DNA of 64,000 bases, from positions 558,001-622,000 of the forward strand of contig CM068382.1 in assembly GCA_034770075.1 (NCBI GenBank). The letters are read 5' to 3'. Origin of the DNA: Aralia elata (lineage: Eukaryota; Streptophyta; Magnoliopsida; Apiales; Araliaceae). Within the stretch, counting starts at the first letter, position 1, and each line of letters starts with the position of its first letter. Under the pieces are notes generated by a model. That model saw nothing but the letters and a program-made list of their open reading frames with translations, ran no database searches and was not told where the DNA came from. Both the position numbers and the translations under genes were made by a program. Positions 39,411 to 50,400 of this stretch are shown here, piece after piece.

Positions 39411-40572
39411 CAATCAATTAAAAAACAAACCCAAAACACCAAATCTCTATCTTTCACAGTCGTTCCCTCGGGATTTCACTGTCTGTTTTTGGTGAATTGA
39501 TCGAATAATAAACTATTACATAGAACGGGAAGGAGCTAATTAGCTGCCGGGAAAGAAGATTGTGATATGTAAAGTTTCTATTTTGATAAATATATAAATA
39601 TATAAAAAAAGGATTGATTTTGGGGAGAGAGAAAAATGGGTACGGAAGTGGGCAGAAAGTTGCCAATTTTTTCGCAACTTGACCATTTGGGAATCTTTTT
39701 ATGGCTGCTCATAGCCTTTATTATTTTATTTTTTCCGCCTTTTCTTTTACGATTTTGCCCGTCTCATTTTGTGTGTCCAATGTAGAACTTGAAATTTTTG
39801 AAAATAAACAAATTGAAAAGAACTAAACTTATAGGCAAAAGAGGATAGGAAGAACATCGCATGTAATTACGTAAATTATTATATTAAAGTGATATTGTTT
39901 AATTTAATAAAATATATTTTCTTATGTATAAAAAATATTTTTATATTTTTTTAAATATTATTATTATAAAAGACATTTTACATAAGAACGTGAAATTTAT
40001 TTTATACAAGAATGCGATGCGTCTTTTACCTCTTATGTCATTAAATTAGTAAATATATTTAGAAGACACGGAAAGTGAGAGACACTTCAAGTTCATGCGT
40101 GATGTGTCCCTTATAATAACAATATTTTAAGAAATTATAAAATACTCTTTTGTACTTATTTTCGATTACACAAAATAATGTTGTTTTTGTATGTAGTTTG
40201 CACAATTATATGCGGTCTCTCGTCTTTCTTTTTGTCTCATAATTAAATAATTTAAAATATATATTTATTAAAATATTATTAGTATTAAAATTATGAGATA
40301 AAAGTCAACGTGCACTAATTTAATTATTAACCACCTTAAGCTTACTCCCCACTATTTTAAGTAATCCACATTGGACTGGAATTATCATGAAAAAAATGTA
40401 TTTTCTCGTTTAATTTTTATTTTTTCATTCTTAGTTTGTCGGGTATCTTGAAGGATATTATAGTAATTTAGATTAAGATAAGTTCAACCAGCCGAAAGCT
40501 GGTCCGTCCTCTTTTCGACCGTCTTCTCTAATCTAATCTTCCTCTCTCTCTGTGTTTGTGTCTCTCTCTCCC
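39411..40572. promoter_or_regulatory. Divergent promoter region of the DUF3755 gene and PEX13
   Basis: The two start codons point away from each other with 1.16 kb between them. The PEX13 side ends in a pyrimidine-rich leader (CTCTCTCT runs at 40541-40570) immediately before the ATG. The middle is very AT-rich. No gene or element was recognised. Confidence 0.5.
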
Positions 40573-43500
40573 ATGGAAAGCAGACCTCAATCAGGTATGA
40601 TCATCTCGTTTTGATTTTGATGATTTAATTCCCAATTATTGATGAATTCATTTTATGCCGATGTTGTTTTTTAATTTGATTTTTTTTTTCGTTAGGGTTA
40701 TCTGGCTTGTTTAGTTGCTGAGATAATCGCCTTGTTTAGTTGCGGAGATAATCGAGTTTAAATAATCGAAAAAAATTTGAGCTTTTTATTGTTTCGTATC
40801 TGATATATATCTCGTTAGCTAAATTATCTAGGTATCATATGTACCCATTCTTTATTTTTATTGTTGCAAAAACCATCACTTTTAGATTAATCTTCAGCTA
40901 ACTGGAAATTCACGTTTAAATTCTCAATGGATATTGTTATTAAAATTCTATTTTTAATGCTTGTTACTTAATAAAAAAGTGTTATATATTGATGCTTGGT
41001 TTTTGTTTGTTTCATTAGAGTTTTGATTAATTTTCAGCTACCCAATGATGTGCTGTTTTTACGGATCAGCTTCACTTGTGAAAAGGAAATATTAATATAT
41101 GGTAATCAGCTTGGTCTCCCAATTGGAGTTCCCTTCATATTTTTGCCTACTGCCACCCATGGGAAACCTGTGGTTTTGATGTTTTATCAGGTCCCCCAGT
41201 ATAAGCTTCTACTTTATAGTTTTTTGAAATATTCTCTAAGAGGGTCTAATATGCATTTGAGTGCCCAGTGTTCATCACTTTTTTAAGCAACTTAATAATA
41301 TTCTATGGCATGATTATGGCTATGACTTAAATCTTCAATTCTACTTCTCCCCAGCTTCATTGTACAAGTTTGCCTATATATATGTTCCACATAATAGGAG
41401 ATGTATTTTCGTCTGTACTCTTCTAATTATTATTAATAATAATTTTTTCTAATAGGTAAAATTTTACCACTACATTTACCTTAAAATGTCTATGCTTTCT
41501 TTGCAATTGCAGGTACTAGCCCTCCTCCAAAACCTTGGGAGCGAGCAGGGTCTTCCTCTGGCCCTGCACCTTTTAAACCCCCGTCTCCTGGTAGCACAAG
41601 TGATGTAGTTGAGGCCTCTGGAACTGCAAGACCTGGTGAAATTGTTTCAACAGCTGATGCAAATACAACTATTAACAGAAATGCAGTTGGGAGGCCCTTA
41701 CCTACTAGGCCTTGGGAACAGCAGACATATAATAGCAACTCATACGGAGGTATGTCTTGTTGTTATTTTCCCATTTGCATTATCTGCATGTTTCTACATT
41801 GTATAAGTTGCTGCTTATTCACCAACATTACAATGTTTCTGCTCCATTAGGATCCATACACTGTTTCAAGTATCCTGCATGCAAAATATATTCCGAATCA
41901 CTTGCTTGCTGGCATCAAAGCCCTTCATTATTATTAGTAAGATAGGGCGGAGGGCGCACAACCCCATCTCTGCTTCGTTCTTGAGCGTTTCACACTAATC
42001 TCTTCGATCCTGCCCTACGCCTCTCTAAGCTTCGCTATTGCAAAGCATTATCGTCATTAACATTTATCAACTATATATCAAGTATTGTTTTGGATACCAT
42101 ACATAGCTTTGATTGCATGTTACTTCTCCATAAATAAATAAACACTCTGGTTGCATGTACTAAACGTCTTAAACGATAAATCATACTTTCATGTAAAGCC
42201 ATAGTACCTATTACTTATAATTTCATTAAACAGGACACTACCTACTTTGAGTTGATGTTCTTTGCTGTGATATATTACAGATATGTGCACTTGTAAAGTT
42301 TTCTTTTTGCCATATGTTATCATCTTCAGCTGGCACGTGTTATCTTTTTTTTCGAAGTTTTTGCAAATTGAAATTGATAAAAAAGCAAAGAGCTGAATAT
42401 ATTTCTTAAAGTGGAAGCTTTCAACCATATTTGATCTTAATATTTCTCCATGCCTCATTTAGCTATTAATTGATATTCTCAGGTGGTGGTTATGGTTCCA
42501 GTATGAATTATAATTCTGGTTATGGGTCAGGAACTTATGGTTCTTATGGTGGACTTGGAGGGGCTTATGGTGGGGGGATGTATGGAAACAACATGTACAG
42601 AGGAGGCTATGGTGGGCTCTATGGAGGAGGCATGTATGGTGGGGGAATGTATAATAGTAGTTTTGGAGGCAATATGGGTATGGGCATGGGCATGGGCATG
42701 GGCATGGGAATGGGTATGGGTGGTCCTCCATACGGTGATCAGGATCCAAATAATCCTTTTGGTGCTCCGTCATCTCCACCAGGCTTTTGGGTTTCTTTCA
42801 TGCACATGGTAAGTGAAGCTGATTCTTTCTTTTGTTGCCTTTGAAATGCATCATGGATGTAAAATGTTTTTATTTAGATTGCTCAATTATGTTTGTCTGT
42901 CGACTTCAAGGCAATATTCTTTGTCAGTAAAGATTATGGCAACAGTTTTTTCCAAAACTGAGTTAGGGTTATCTGATTGGACATTTTTGCTGGTTATATT
43001 GGCTCTAGGAGGATATAAAGATAAAAGTGGTTCTATATACATACGCCGCTGCAGTCTTTATTGTTTTGATGGGCACCTATTAATTTACAGTAAAACACTT
43101 AGTGGGGGAAAATTCATATTTTCTATTGTTGTGAAAGCTTATGAAAATTTCCTAGTTTTCCCCTTATACACACAACTAGCTTTTGAAAATCCATACCACC
43201 CGGTGCCCACCATGCTGTAGGTTAGGAGATGGGGTATTAAAAAAGCTCTCTCGTGCAATTTGCTTACATCATGATGGCAATAAATTGTCAATATATCATG
43301 TATATTTGGTGCTAGTTTTTAGTGCTTTCAACGTTTGATAGCTGACATGTGTAATTGACGGTTTGTGTGTGTTTTGAAGGAAATTATATTATGAAATATC
43401 TTGGCAGTTATCCTAATCCACCATAACAATTTTCTTGACTAATTATTTAGTTGAGCTATTAATAAGATTGCCTGCCAACCTGAGATTGTTAATTGTATAT

Positions 43501-44141
43501 TTTATTTACTTGGTAAATTTTGTCACATGCATTATAAGTCAAATGACTAGTGTTTTTTCCAACTGCCTGGTGAGAATTATTCTTCGTGGAATTAATTTTT
43601 TAATTAAACTTCTAGAATTCATGGAACTGGTGTCAATGACAACTGTCTCACTATGGATATGTGCTCTTTTGTAAATGATGGCAGATGCAAGGTGTGGTAA
43701 CGTTTTTTGGCCGAGTTGCATTATTGATAGACCAGAACACTCAGGCATTTCACATGTTCATGTCTGCCCTTTTACAGGTATGTATAGTTCTTATATTACC
43801 CAATTTAATTTATTGCCTAACGATATTGTAGAACCATCTTCTTTATTATCAGAGCTTAATGATAGAAATTTGCTCTTATCTTATATGTTATGATGCATAT
43901 TTATAAGATGTATTGTATGCAGCTATTTGACCGATCAGGCATGTTATATGGAGAGCTAGCTAGGTTTGTCCTGAGACTTCTTGGAATCAGAACAAAGCCT
44001 CAGAAAGTTCAACCCCCTGGAGTCAATGCACTCCCAGGTGGTCCTCACAATCCCCAAGGGGGTCAAAATTACATCGAGGGTCCCAAGGCTGCTCCGTCTG
44101 GTGCCTGGGATGGTGTGTGGGGAAATGATGCAAGTAACTGA
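40573..44141 (+). CDS. PEX13: Peroxin 13, peroxisomal membrane import protein
   Basis: Part of the peroxisome docking complex that admits cargo-loaded PEX5/PEX7 receptors. Exons: 40573-40594, 41513-41749, 42483-42808, 43685-43777 and 43923-44141; in frame, 298 aa, near the Arabidopsis length. The N-terminus is Pro-rich (SPPPKPWERAG, then PLPTRPWEQQ). The middle (about 89-175) is Gly/Tyr/Met-rich, with a Met-Gly run from a GGCATG repeat. A conserved membrane region follows (VVTFFGRVALLIDQNTQAFH, then LLQLFDRSGMLYGELARFVL). The end is GAWDGVWGNDASN. As in other plant PEX13 proteins no SH3 domain follows, unlike yeast and animal forms. The first coding exon has only 22 nt. From memory this corresponds to Arabidopsis At3g07560, next to the DUF3755 gene there too. 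Confidence 0.94.
42673..42720 (+). repeat. Coding GGCATG hexanucleotide repeat in PEX13
   Basis: About seven near-identical hexamers (ATGGGC/ATGGGT/ATGGGA) in frame encode alternating Met-Gly. The number of units is likely to vary by slippage without a frame change. Confidence 0.9.
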
Positions 44142-45127
44142 TCTGGTCTTCCTACCAAAGAAGCCAACAAGATTTGAAACCAACGAGATTTGCAGCTATC
44201 AGTATGGAGTTAAAGAGTACAGATGAAAGTGATGCTGTCATGGCCTGTATAGACAGGATCTCACTCGGTGAAATTGCACTTTGTGAAATAATATAAATTA
44301 TCTCCATCTCTCCCAAAAATCAAAAATAATTTTCTTTACACTCAAAATTTAGAAAACTAGTATTCCATTGTAGAAATGTTGTGCCTTAGTCCTGCATGTA
44401 TTGACTCACCCTGCATTGTTAGCAATGGAAGGAAGAATAATGTAATGAGTTGCTGCAAGCTATTTATTAATGACTGATTGAGTGACCATGGATGCCCTTC
44501 TGTTTGCTGAATTTAATTTGAAGTTTGGTTCCTGGAGAAGTTTTGAATGAGTTCTCATTGATGATGTTGTTCTTGTGAACTCACAATTGTATATTGGTGG
44601 TAGTTAGTTTAGGTTAATACAAGGGTCAAACTGACAAATGCATGGTGCAGGAAATGTATTGCTGGTGGCAGACCGGCAGTCTTAAACTGGCCAAAAACTC
44701 TCCTGGTGAAAACAATGAAGACTTAACTAGTATAATCGTCAAGTTCTTAGCTTCAGGATCTATATTATTTCTAAGACTAGACAATGGGGAATTATATTCC
44801 TAGAAACAGAAAAGGCAATAACTACTCCCAAGCGTGAAGGGAAGGGAAGGGAATGGGAAAAACAACTGAGATAACTATTCTGAGTGAATGTTATATTGCA
44901 GAATCTTAAATGAACAGTTGCTGCAATTTCGTTTTTCAAAGGGGTGTCCACTGCTTCAAGAGGTGAAACGTGGCAAAATGTCCTAATGTTGTACGCAAGT
45001 AACTCGAGAGCCATTCTATCATTCCCTATTTCTTTAAACTTGTAAGAAGTGATGTGGAGATCAACCAATGTGTATATCCTCCTGATGATGATGACGATGA
45101 TGATCTGTGAAAATTATTGTTTGACTT
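44142..45127. other. 3' side of PEX13
   Basis: No coding exon is visible after the PEX13 stop. The first few hundred bases should be 3' untranslated sequence. A short TGATGATGATGACGATGATGA run lies at about 45082-45103, just before the LTR element. Confidence 0.45.
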
Positions 45128-45453
45128 TGTTAGTAAGAGACACTTGAACTTACATTTCATATATTTTGATTACTTAGAAAGCTTACAAGGTTACCTACTT
45201 ATACAATTGGAAGAAATAATTAAGACAAAACATGTTCCTTAATATAAGGAAACATGCTAGCTAATACAAGGAAGAAAACATGGAGTGGGAAACATGGAAT
45301 AAAACATAAGGAAGAATATAGGGAAAAGGTGGAGGAATATTGGAATAAAGTGAAGAAAAATATTCTCCATTATTATTTCCAACACTCCCCCTCAAGCTGA
45401 TAAATAGAAATCTCCTATTTCTCAGCTTGGAAAACGATCGGCAATTGGACAAA

Positions 45454-45600
45454 ACTCCGTTTGTGAATAGCAATTCCGGCAGTTAACAGTACTCCGTCTA
45501 TGAATAGCAATTCCGGCAGTGAACAGTACTCCGTCTATGAATAGCAATTCTGGTAGTGACCAGTAACTCCGTCTATGAATAGCAATTCCGGCAGTTTGGA
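45454..45600. repeat. Four 37-bp tandem repeats inside the LTR element
   Basis: ACTCCGTCTATGAATAGCAA-type units start at 45454, 45491, 45528 and 45565, an exact 37-bp period, with a few base changes. They lie in the interior of the young LTR element. Confidence 0.9.
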
Positions 45601-45860
45601 CAATACTTGTAAAGACCTCCATCTCCTTACCAGCACCAATCGTCATCTTCGTGAGACGATTCTTTACTGTAATAAAATTGGGATGGTTGTGGTGTGTTTG
45701 AGTTTTACCCCAATTGCAGAAGGGGTTTCTTGTTGAAAAATCATCACTGGAGTAGAATCTGAAGTTTTTGATTTTTCACTTCTTTTTTTTTTCTTTTTTT
45801 TTAAGAACTGTGGGTAAGTTTCAGAAAAAAACAGACTGTGGGGTACAAACTGTAATAGGC

Positions 45861-46110
45861 AGTTTCAGAAAACTGCATAGATGGCTGTCGGAAAAAGTCG
45901 CCGGAAAAAGTCACTGGAAAAAGTCGGAAATACGCAGCTTTCAGAAAACTGCGCAGATGGCTGTTGGAAAAAGGTCGCCGGAAAAGTCGTCGGAAATATG
46001 CAGCTTTCAGAAAACTGCACAGATGGCTGTTGGAAAAAGTCGCCGGAAAGTCACCGGAAAAGTCGCCGGAAAAAAGTTGCCGGAAAAAGTCGCCGGATAA
46101 AGTCGCCGGA
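45861..46110. repeat. Longer tandem repeats inside the LTR element
   Basis: Units that start with GTTTCAGAAAACTGC or CTTTCAGAAAACTGC, then GATGGCTGTTGGAAAAAG, begin at about 45861, 45936 and 46002. They end in stretches of GTCGCCGGAAAAA. A GC-rich coding-like frame results, but no protein family was recognised. Confidence 0.8.
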
Positions 46111-46395
46111 TAAAAGATCAGGCTTTGATACCATGTTAGAAAGAGACACTTGAACTTACATTTCATATATTTTGATTACTTAGAAAGCTTACAAGGTTAC
46201 CTACTTATACAATTGGAAGAAATAATTAAGACAAAACATGTTCCTTAATATAAGGAAACATGCTAGCTAATACAAGGAAGAAAACATGGAGTGGGAAACA
46301 TGGAATAAAACATAAGGAAGAATATAGGGAAAAGGTGGAGGAATATTGGAATAAAGTGAAGAAAAATATTCTCCATTATTATTTCCAACAGACTT

Positions 46396-47461
46396 GTTAG
46401 CTAGCTTGAATTTTTTCAAAGATAAGATATATAGACCAGCTAAGATTGACAGATTGTACAACTTCAGTGACTGGTAAGAATGACCAACCCCCCTCGCTTG
46501 CCTACTGGAGAGGAATGGTGAAGTGATTTTGGTTGGACACCAACTTTGAGCAATACATTTTCCACAATCAACTGAGCATACACAATTGCACACCTTAAAT
46601 ATCGTCAACTTTGTGGAATAGATGATGTTAAAAATTAATAAACTTTCACAATTTTTTTATTTTTACCGACCAACTATAATTTTTTCACTTTAAACTATAA
46701 CTTAAGAGAATAGTTAATCTCAAACTAAAATTTTACTTAATTTCTAGTTTAAAATTTTATAAGAAAATAATAAAATATCAATGCAAACAGGCTGATTGCC
46801 AAGTAAGGTGATAAATGACATGAGTTGGATCGATTTCCCTTTATCCTCATCATCATGTAATGAATTGGACGAGCAAATGTGAAAAGAAACAAGGAGTTTT
46901 AGGAAAAGAAGACAGAAGAGAAGTTAAGGCCGAGAAGGAGAATCAGAGAGATAGGAAAGAGAGAGGAGAAAAGAAGACAGAAGTTAAGGCTGAGAAGGAG
47001 AATCAGAGAGATAGGAAAAAGAGAGGAGAGAGGAGGGAGGAGAGAGAGAAAATCAGATAAATTCATTCATTTCACGCCTTCAATTACAGATTTCATACAT
47101 ATACTCCCAACCCCACCTCTGATCTCAACAACCGACAGGAAACAAGCACATGCTCCCTTCTCCAGCTGGAAATTTGTTCTAACAGAAAATAGAGTAAAAG
47201 ACAATAGTAACCTGACTGCTATATTAACAAAGACTAGAATACCCTTCTATTTAACTGACTCTATTCCTTGCGCATCATTTCTATCAAAGCCCAGTATCTA
47301 TCAGCCTAATCCGCAAAATGTTAGCCCAATTTGGCGCCACGCGCTACTAGGGTTTTAGTATTTAAACACCTCTCGACCCTCCTTCCAAAGCTGTTGCCCA
47401 TTTTTCTTTCTTCTCTTTGCTCTCTCTTTCTCTTACTCATCGAGGATTCAGGCTTTGAACT
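46396..47461. promoter_or_regulatory. RPL5 upstream region with telo box and site II-like motifs
   Basis: Site II-like AGCCCA (TGGGCT on the other strand) occurs at about 47287 and 47323. A telo box TAGGGTTT lies at 47348-47355. A long pyrimidine-rich leader (47375-47450) precedes the ATG at 47462. This trio is typical of plant ribosomal protein genes. A 60-bp tandem repeat lies further upstream. Confidence 0.7.
46921..47040. repeat. 60-bp tandem repeat upstream of RPL5
   Basis: Two copies of a purine-rich unit starting AAGTTAAGGC at 46921 and 46981, with an exact 60-bp period and few changes. They are almost free of pyrimidine runs on the plus strand. Confidence 0.85.
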
Positions 47462-50400
47462 ATGGTACGAGGGTGTAAAACAATATGTAATTTGATGGAT
47501 CTTTATCATTTGATGAAGTTTATGTTAGTTAATGGAATTTTCAAACTTGGACTACTGAACAGTGTTAAAGTCTACTATTTTTGTTAGAGTTTGGTGAATT
47601 TCGATTTGGGGCTTTTGTTAGGGTTTTCGATGACTGAACATTTCTTGAATTTTCAGTTTAAATTATTTTTTGTTAATTAGTTTTCGATGTCTGTTTTTGA
47701 AATTTTCCGTTTAATATTATGTTGGCTGCTTAAATCTGCTTTCAATTTAGGCATAGTTTGGACAGCTAAATTTCCACACCAAAATTGTATATAATATACC
47801 CTTTTGACTTCTTCATCTGCGTGAATTCATTGCTTGATGAGTAATAGTAAGCTTCTTGAAGTAGCTATCAGTGCTGTGTCGAAGTTGCACTCAAGTGATA
47901 TCTTAATACTTTGGGGAGCAAAAGATTCATCAATATATCAAATTATCATGTTATGCCTTGTTCTGCTTTAATTATATGTATTTTTTTTTTCTTCCAGTTT
48001 GAATTAATGAATACATAATCAAAATATGCAAATGTTTGCAAAATTTACCAAACAAGTTATCACAGAAATTTGAAAGTAATAAGACATTTCTTTTTTATTT
48101 CTCGGCATCTATTTACTATTTTGGTGATGGTGGAATCTAGACTTTCTAAATTGAAATTAAGTTGTTCAAACACTTGGGGTCATTTGCAGAAACTATGCTT
48201 GCTGTTCCTATTTTCTTATTGATCAATATATTTAGCTTCCAGGATTTGCTCAATGCAACTGTCAATAAGAGGTCTTTAGAAATTTTGGTTACGTGTTTGC
48301 AATGAGTTGTCGTTTTGTGTGTACTAATACTATCTTTTAATTCCTTATAGCCGTTCGTCAAAGATCAGAAGTCAAGGGCTTATCATAAGCGGTATCAAGT
48401 TAAATTCAAGAGAAGGAGAGGTAAGGTATTCTTGTTGCACCACTTCATTGTCTGATGGGTTTCTTATCATTAATTCAGTGTAGTATTTCTTTTGATTGTG
48501 CAGATGGTAAGACAGACTATCGTGCCAGGATTCGCCTTATTAATCAGGACAAGAATAAGTACAACACTCCCAAATACCGTTTTGTTGTTCGATTCGTATC
48601 CATTTGCTTCTATTTATTGCATAATGCTCATATTTCTTTTACTAAAGTTCCTGATATAGTTGCTGCTATTGCTCGTAAATGCATTATTTGGGTACGATTT
48701 ATGCTGTGTGGTGGTTGGTGCAGCAGAGAACATAAGTTGTTACTCCTTGCATGGTCATATGGTCAAGCTTATCAAGGCGTTGCCTAGTCAATGCTTAGGC
48801 GTCTGAGTGGTAACCATCCGGCAAGGCGAGGCTACGCCTTGGCGTAACTAGGTTAAACACTTAGATCACATCACACGAACCACACAAGTTCAAAGAACAA
48901 GGAAAAACAAGCCGCATTAAAAAATTTCGGTGACAAAAGGAGTTGTCACGTGCTGGCCAAGCGAGGTGCGTGAATCGCCGGAGAATACTCCGATGGGTCA
49001 CGCCAGCGCGTGAATCTTGGTTTTCTGTCGGAAACTGTACCATCATGCTCGTCTTGTTTAGACGCAGCTTTCGGTATGTTCAGATATTGAAGGGACTTAG
49101 CAAATAATGATAGATCTAAGATTTCTCCCCTTGCGTTTTTTCTAATCGCCGGTGATATGGTATTAAATGTTATGTGGCATTGAGGTATTCTGTAGACTGC
49201 GGGTTTGTTCACATGGGTGTGGACCTGCTTTGCTTTAGTTACCTGCTGGTGACCCTTATTTAATTGAGTGGTATACTTTTTGTGTTCTCACAGCATGGTC
49301 ATTTTATCATTGGACTAAGGGCTGGTTACAGCTGTATCCCATTTCTTATCTGGGTTATAATTGTGAAATGGTAATAGTCCATCTCACAATTATTATAATA
49401 ATATATAACAGGCTAACAGCTATTATATTTGAATATTATATTCATTAAAGTTAATAGATTGTTCGCCGAGCCCTACATATGTAATATATGCTTGATTTTA
49501 ATATAAGTAATATATAACAATATACAAATACATATAAATATATATGTATATATGTGTGTGTATATATGTGTTAAAGTTGAGGGATAAAATTTATATATGA
49601 CTAAATACTTTAAAGTTAAGGGATAAAATACATAATGTACAAGCATGTAGTGACCAAGGTAAGGGATAAATATATGTATTTGTATATTCTTACAAAACAA
49701 GCTAATAGATGGTTCGCCGAGCCTGACCTATGTAATATATGCTTGATTTTTATCCTGGTAAAATTACCTTAACCTTCCTATTAGACCAACAAGGATGTTA
49801 TTGCACAAATTGTTTCTGCTAGTATAGCCGGCGACATTGTTCTGGCAGCTGCTTATGCTCATGAGCTACCTCATTATGGGCTCCTAGTCGGTCTTACAAA
49901 TTATGCTGCAGGTCTGTATGGACTACTCATTAAATCATTTGAATTTCCTTCAGTTTTTCTATACAATATTAATCTGACTATTGCTGCTGTAATTTAGCTT
50001 ACTGTACTGGCCTTCTCTTGGCTCGCCGTGTTCTGAAAATGCTTGAGATGGATGAGGAGTATCAGGGAAATGTTGAGGTAACTGAAAGATTTTAATTTCG
50101 TCGCATTTTGAGAGAACTAACTAAAACACTATTATACACTTTTTATAGGCAACTGGAGAGGATTACTCTGTTGAACCTGCAGAAAGCAGAAGACCTTTCC
50201 GTGCTCTCCTCGACGTAGGCCTTATTCGAACAACTACAGGCAATCGTGTATTTGGTGCCCTCAAGGTTCATAATAGACTTTTCCTTTGAGTTTTCAATTT
50301 AAAGGAACATGGTTGTTCAACTTTGTTTGTGCTGTAGTTTAGTTTGTTAGAACAAAACCCTTTGTCTGGGATGGTTTTAGTTATTATGGTTTTGCAATCC

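Larger units (their letters stand above)
45128..46390 (-). mobile_element. Young TRIM-like LTR retrotransposon
   Basis: A 1263-bp element between PEX13 and RPL5. LTRs of 257 bp lie at 45128-45384 and 46134-46390 and differ at one position only (TGTTAGT versus TGTTAGA). GACTT flanks both sides (45123-45127 and 46391-46395). Read on the minus strand, TGGTATCAAAGC follows the 5' LTR (primer binding site for initiator Met-tRNA, about 46122-46133) and a polypurine tract (CAGCTTGAGGGGGAG, 45385-45399) precedes the 3' LTR. The 749-bp interior has no gag or pol but two blocks of tandem repeats. Near-identical LTRs imply a recent insertion. Confidence 0.95.

Noticed and set aside
42459..42812. Open frames of 106 (minus) and 96 (plus, second frame) codons over PEX13 exon 3
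   Set aside because: Shadow frames of the Gly/Tyr/Met-rich exon; splice borders and similarity support the PEX13 frame only.
45768..46166. Open frames of 90-121 codons in the LTR element interior
   Set aside because: Repeat units read in several frames on both strands at once; no gag or pol motif is visible.
46860..47060. 66-codon Lys/Glu-rich frame upstream of RPL5
   Set aside because: Product of the 60-bp purine-rich tandem repeat; no further support.
48775..48860. GC-rich AAGGCG/CGCCTT inverted motifs in an RPL5 intron
   Set aside because: They resemble the GC-rich interior of hAT-type MITEs, but no terminal repeat or duplication could be defined.
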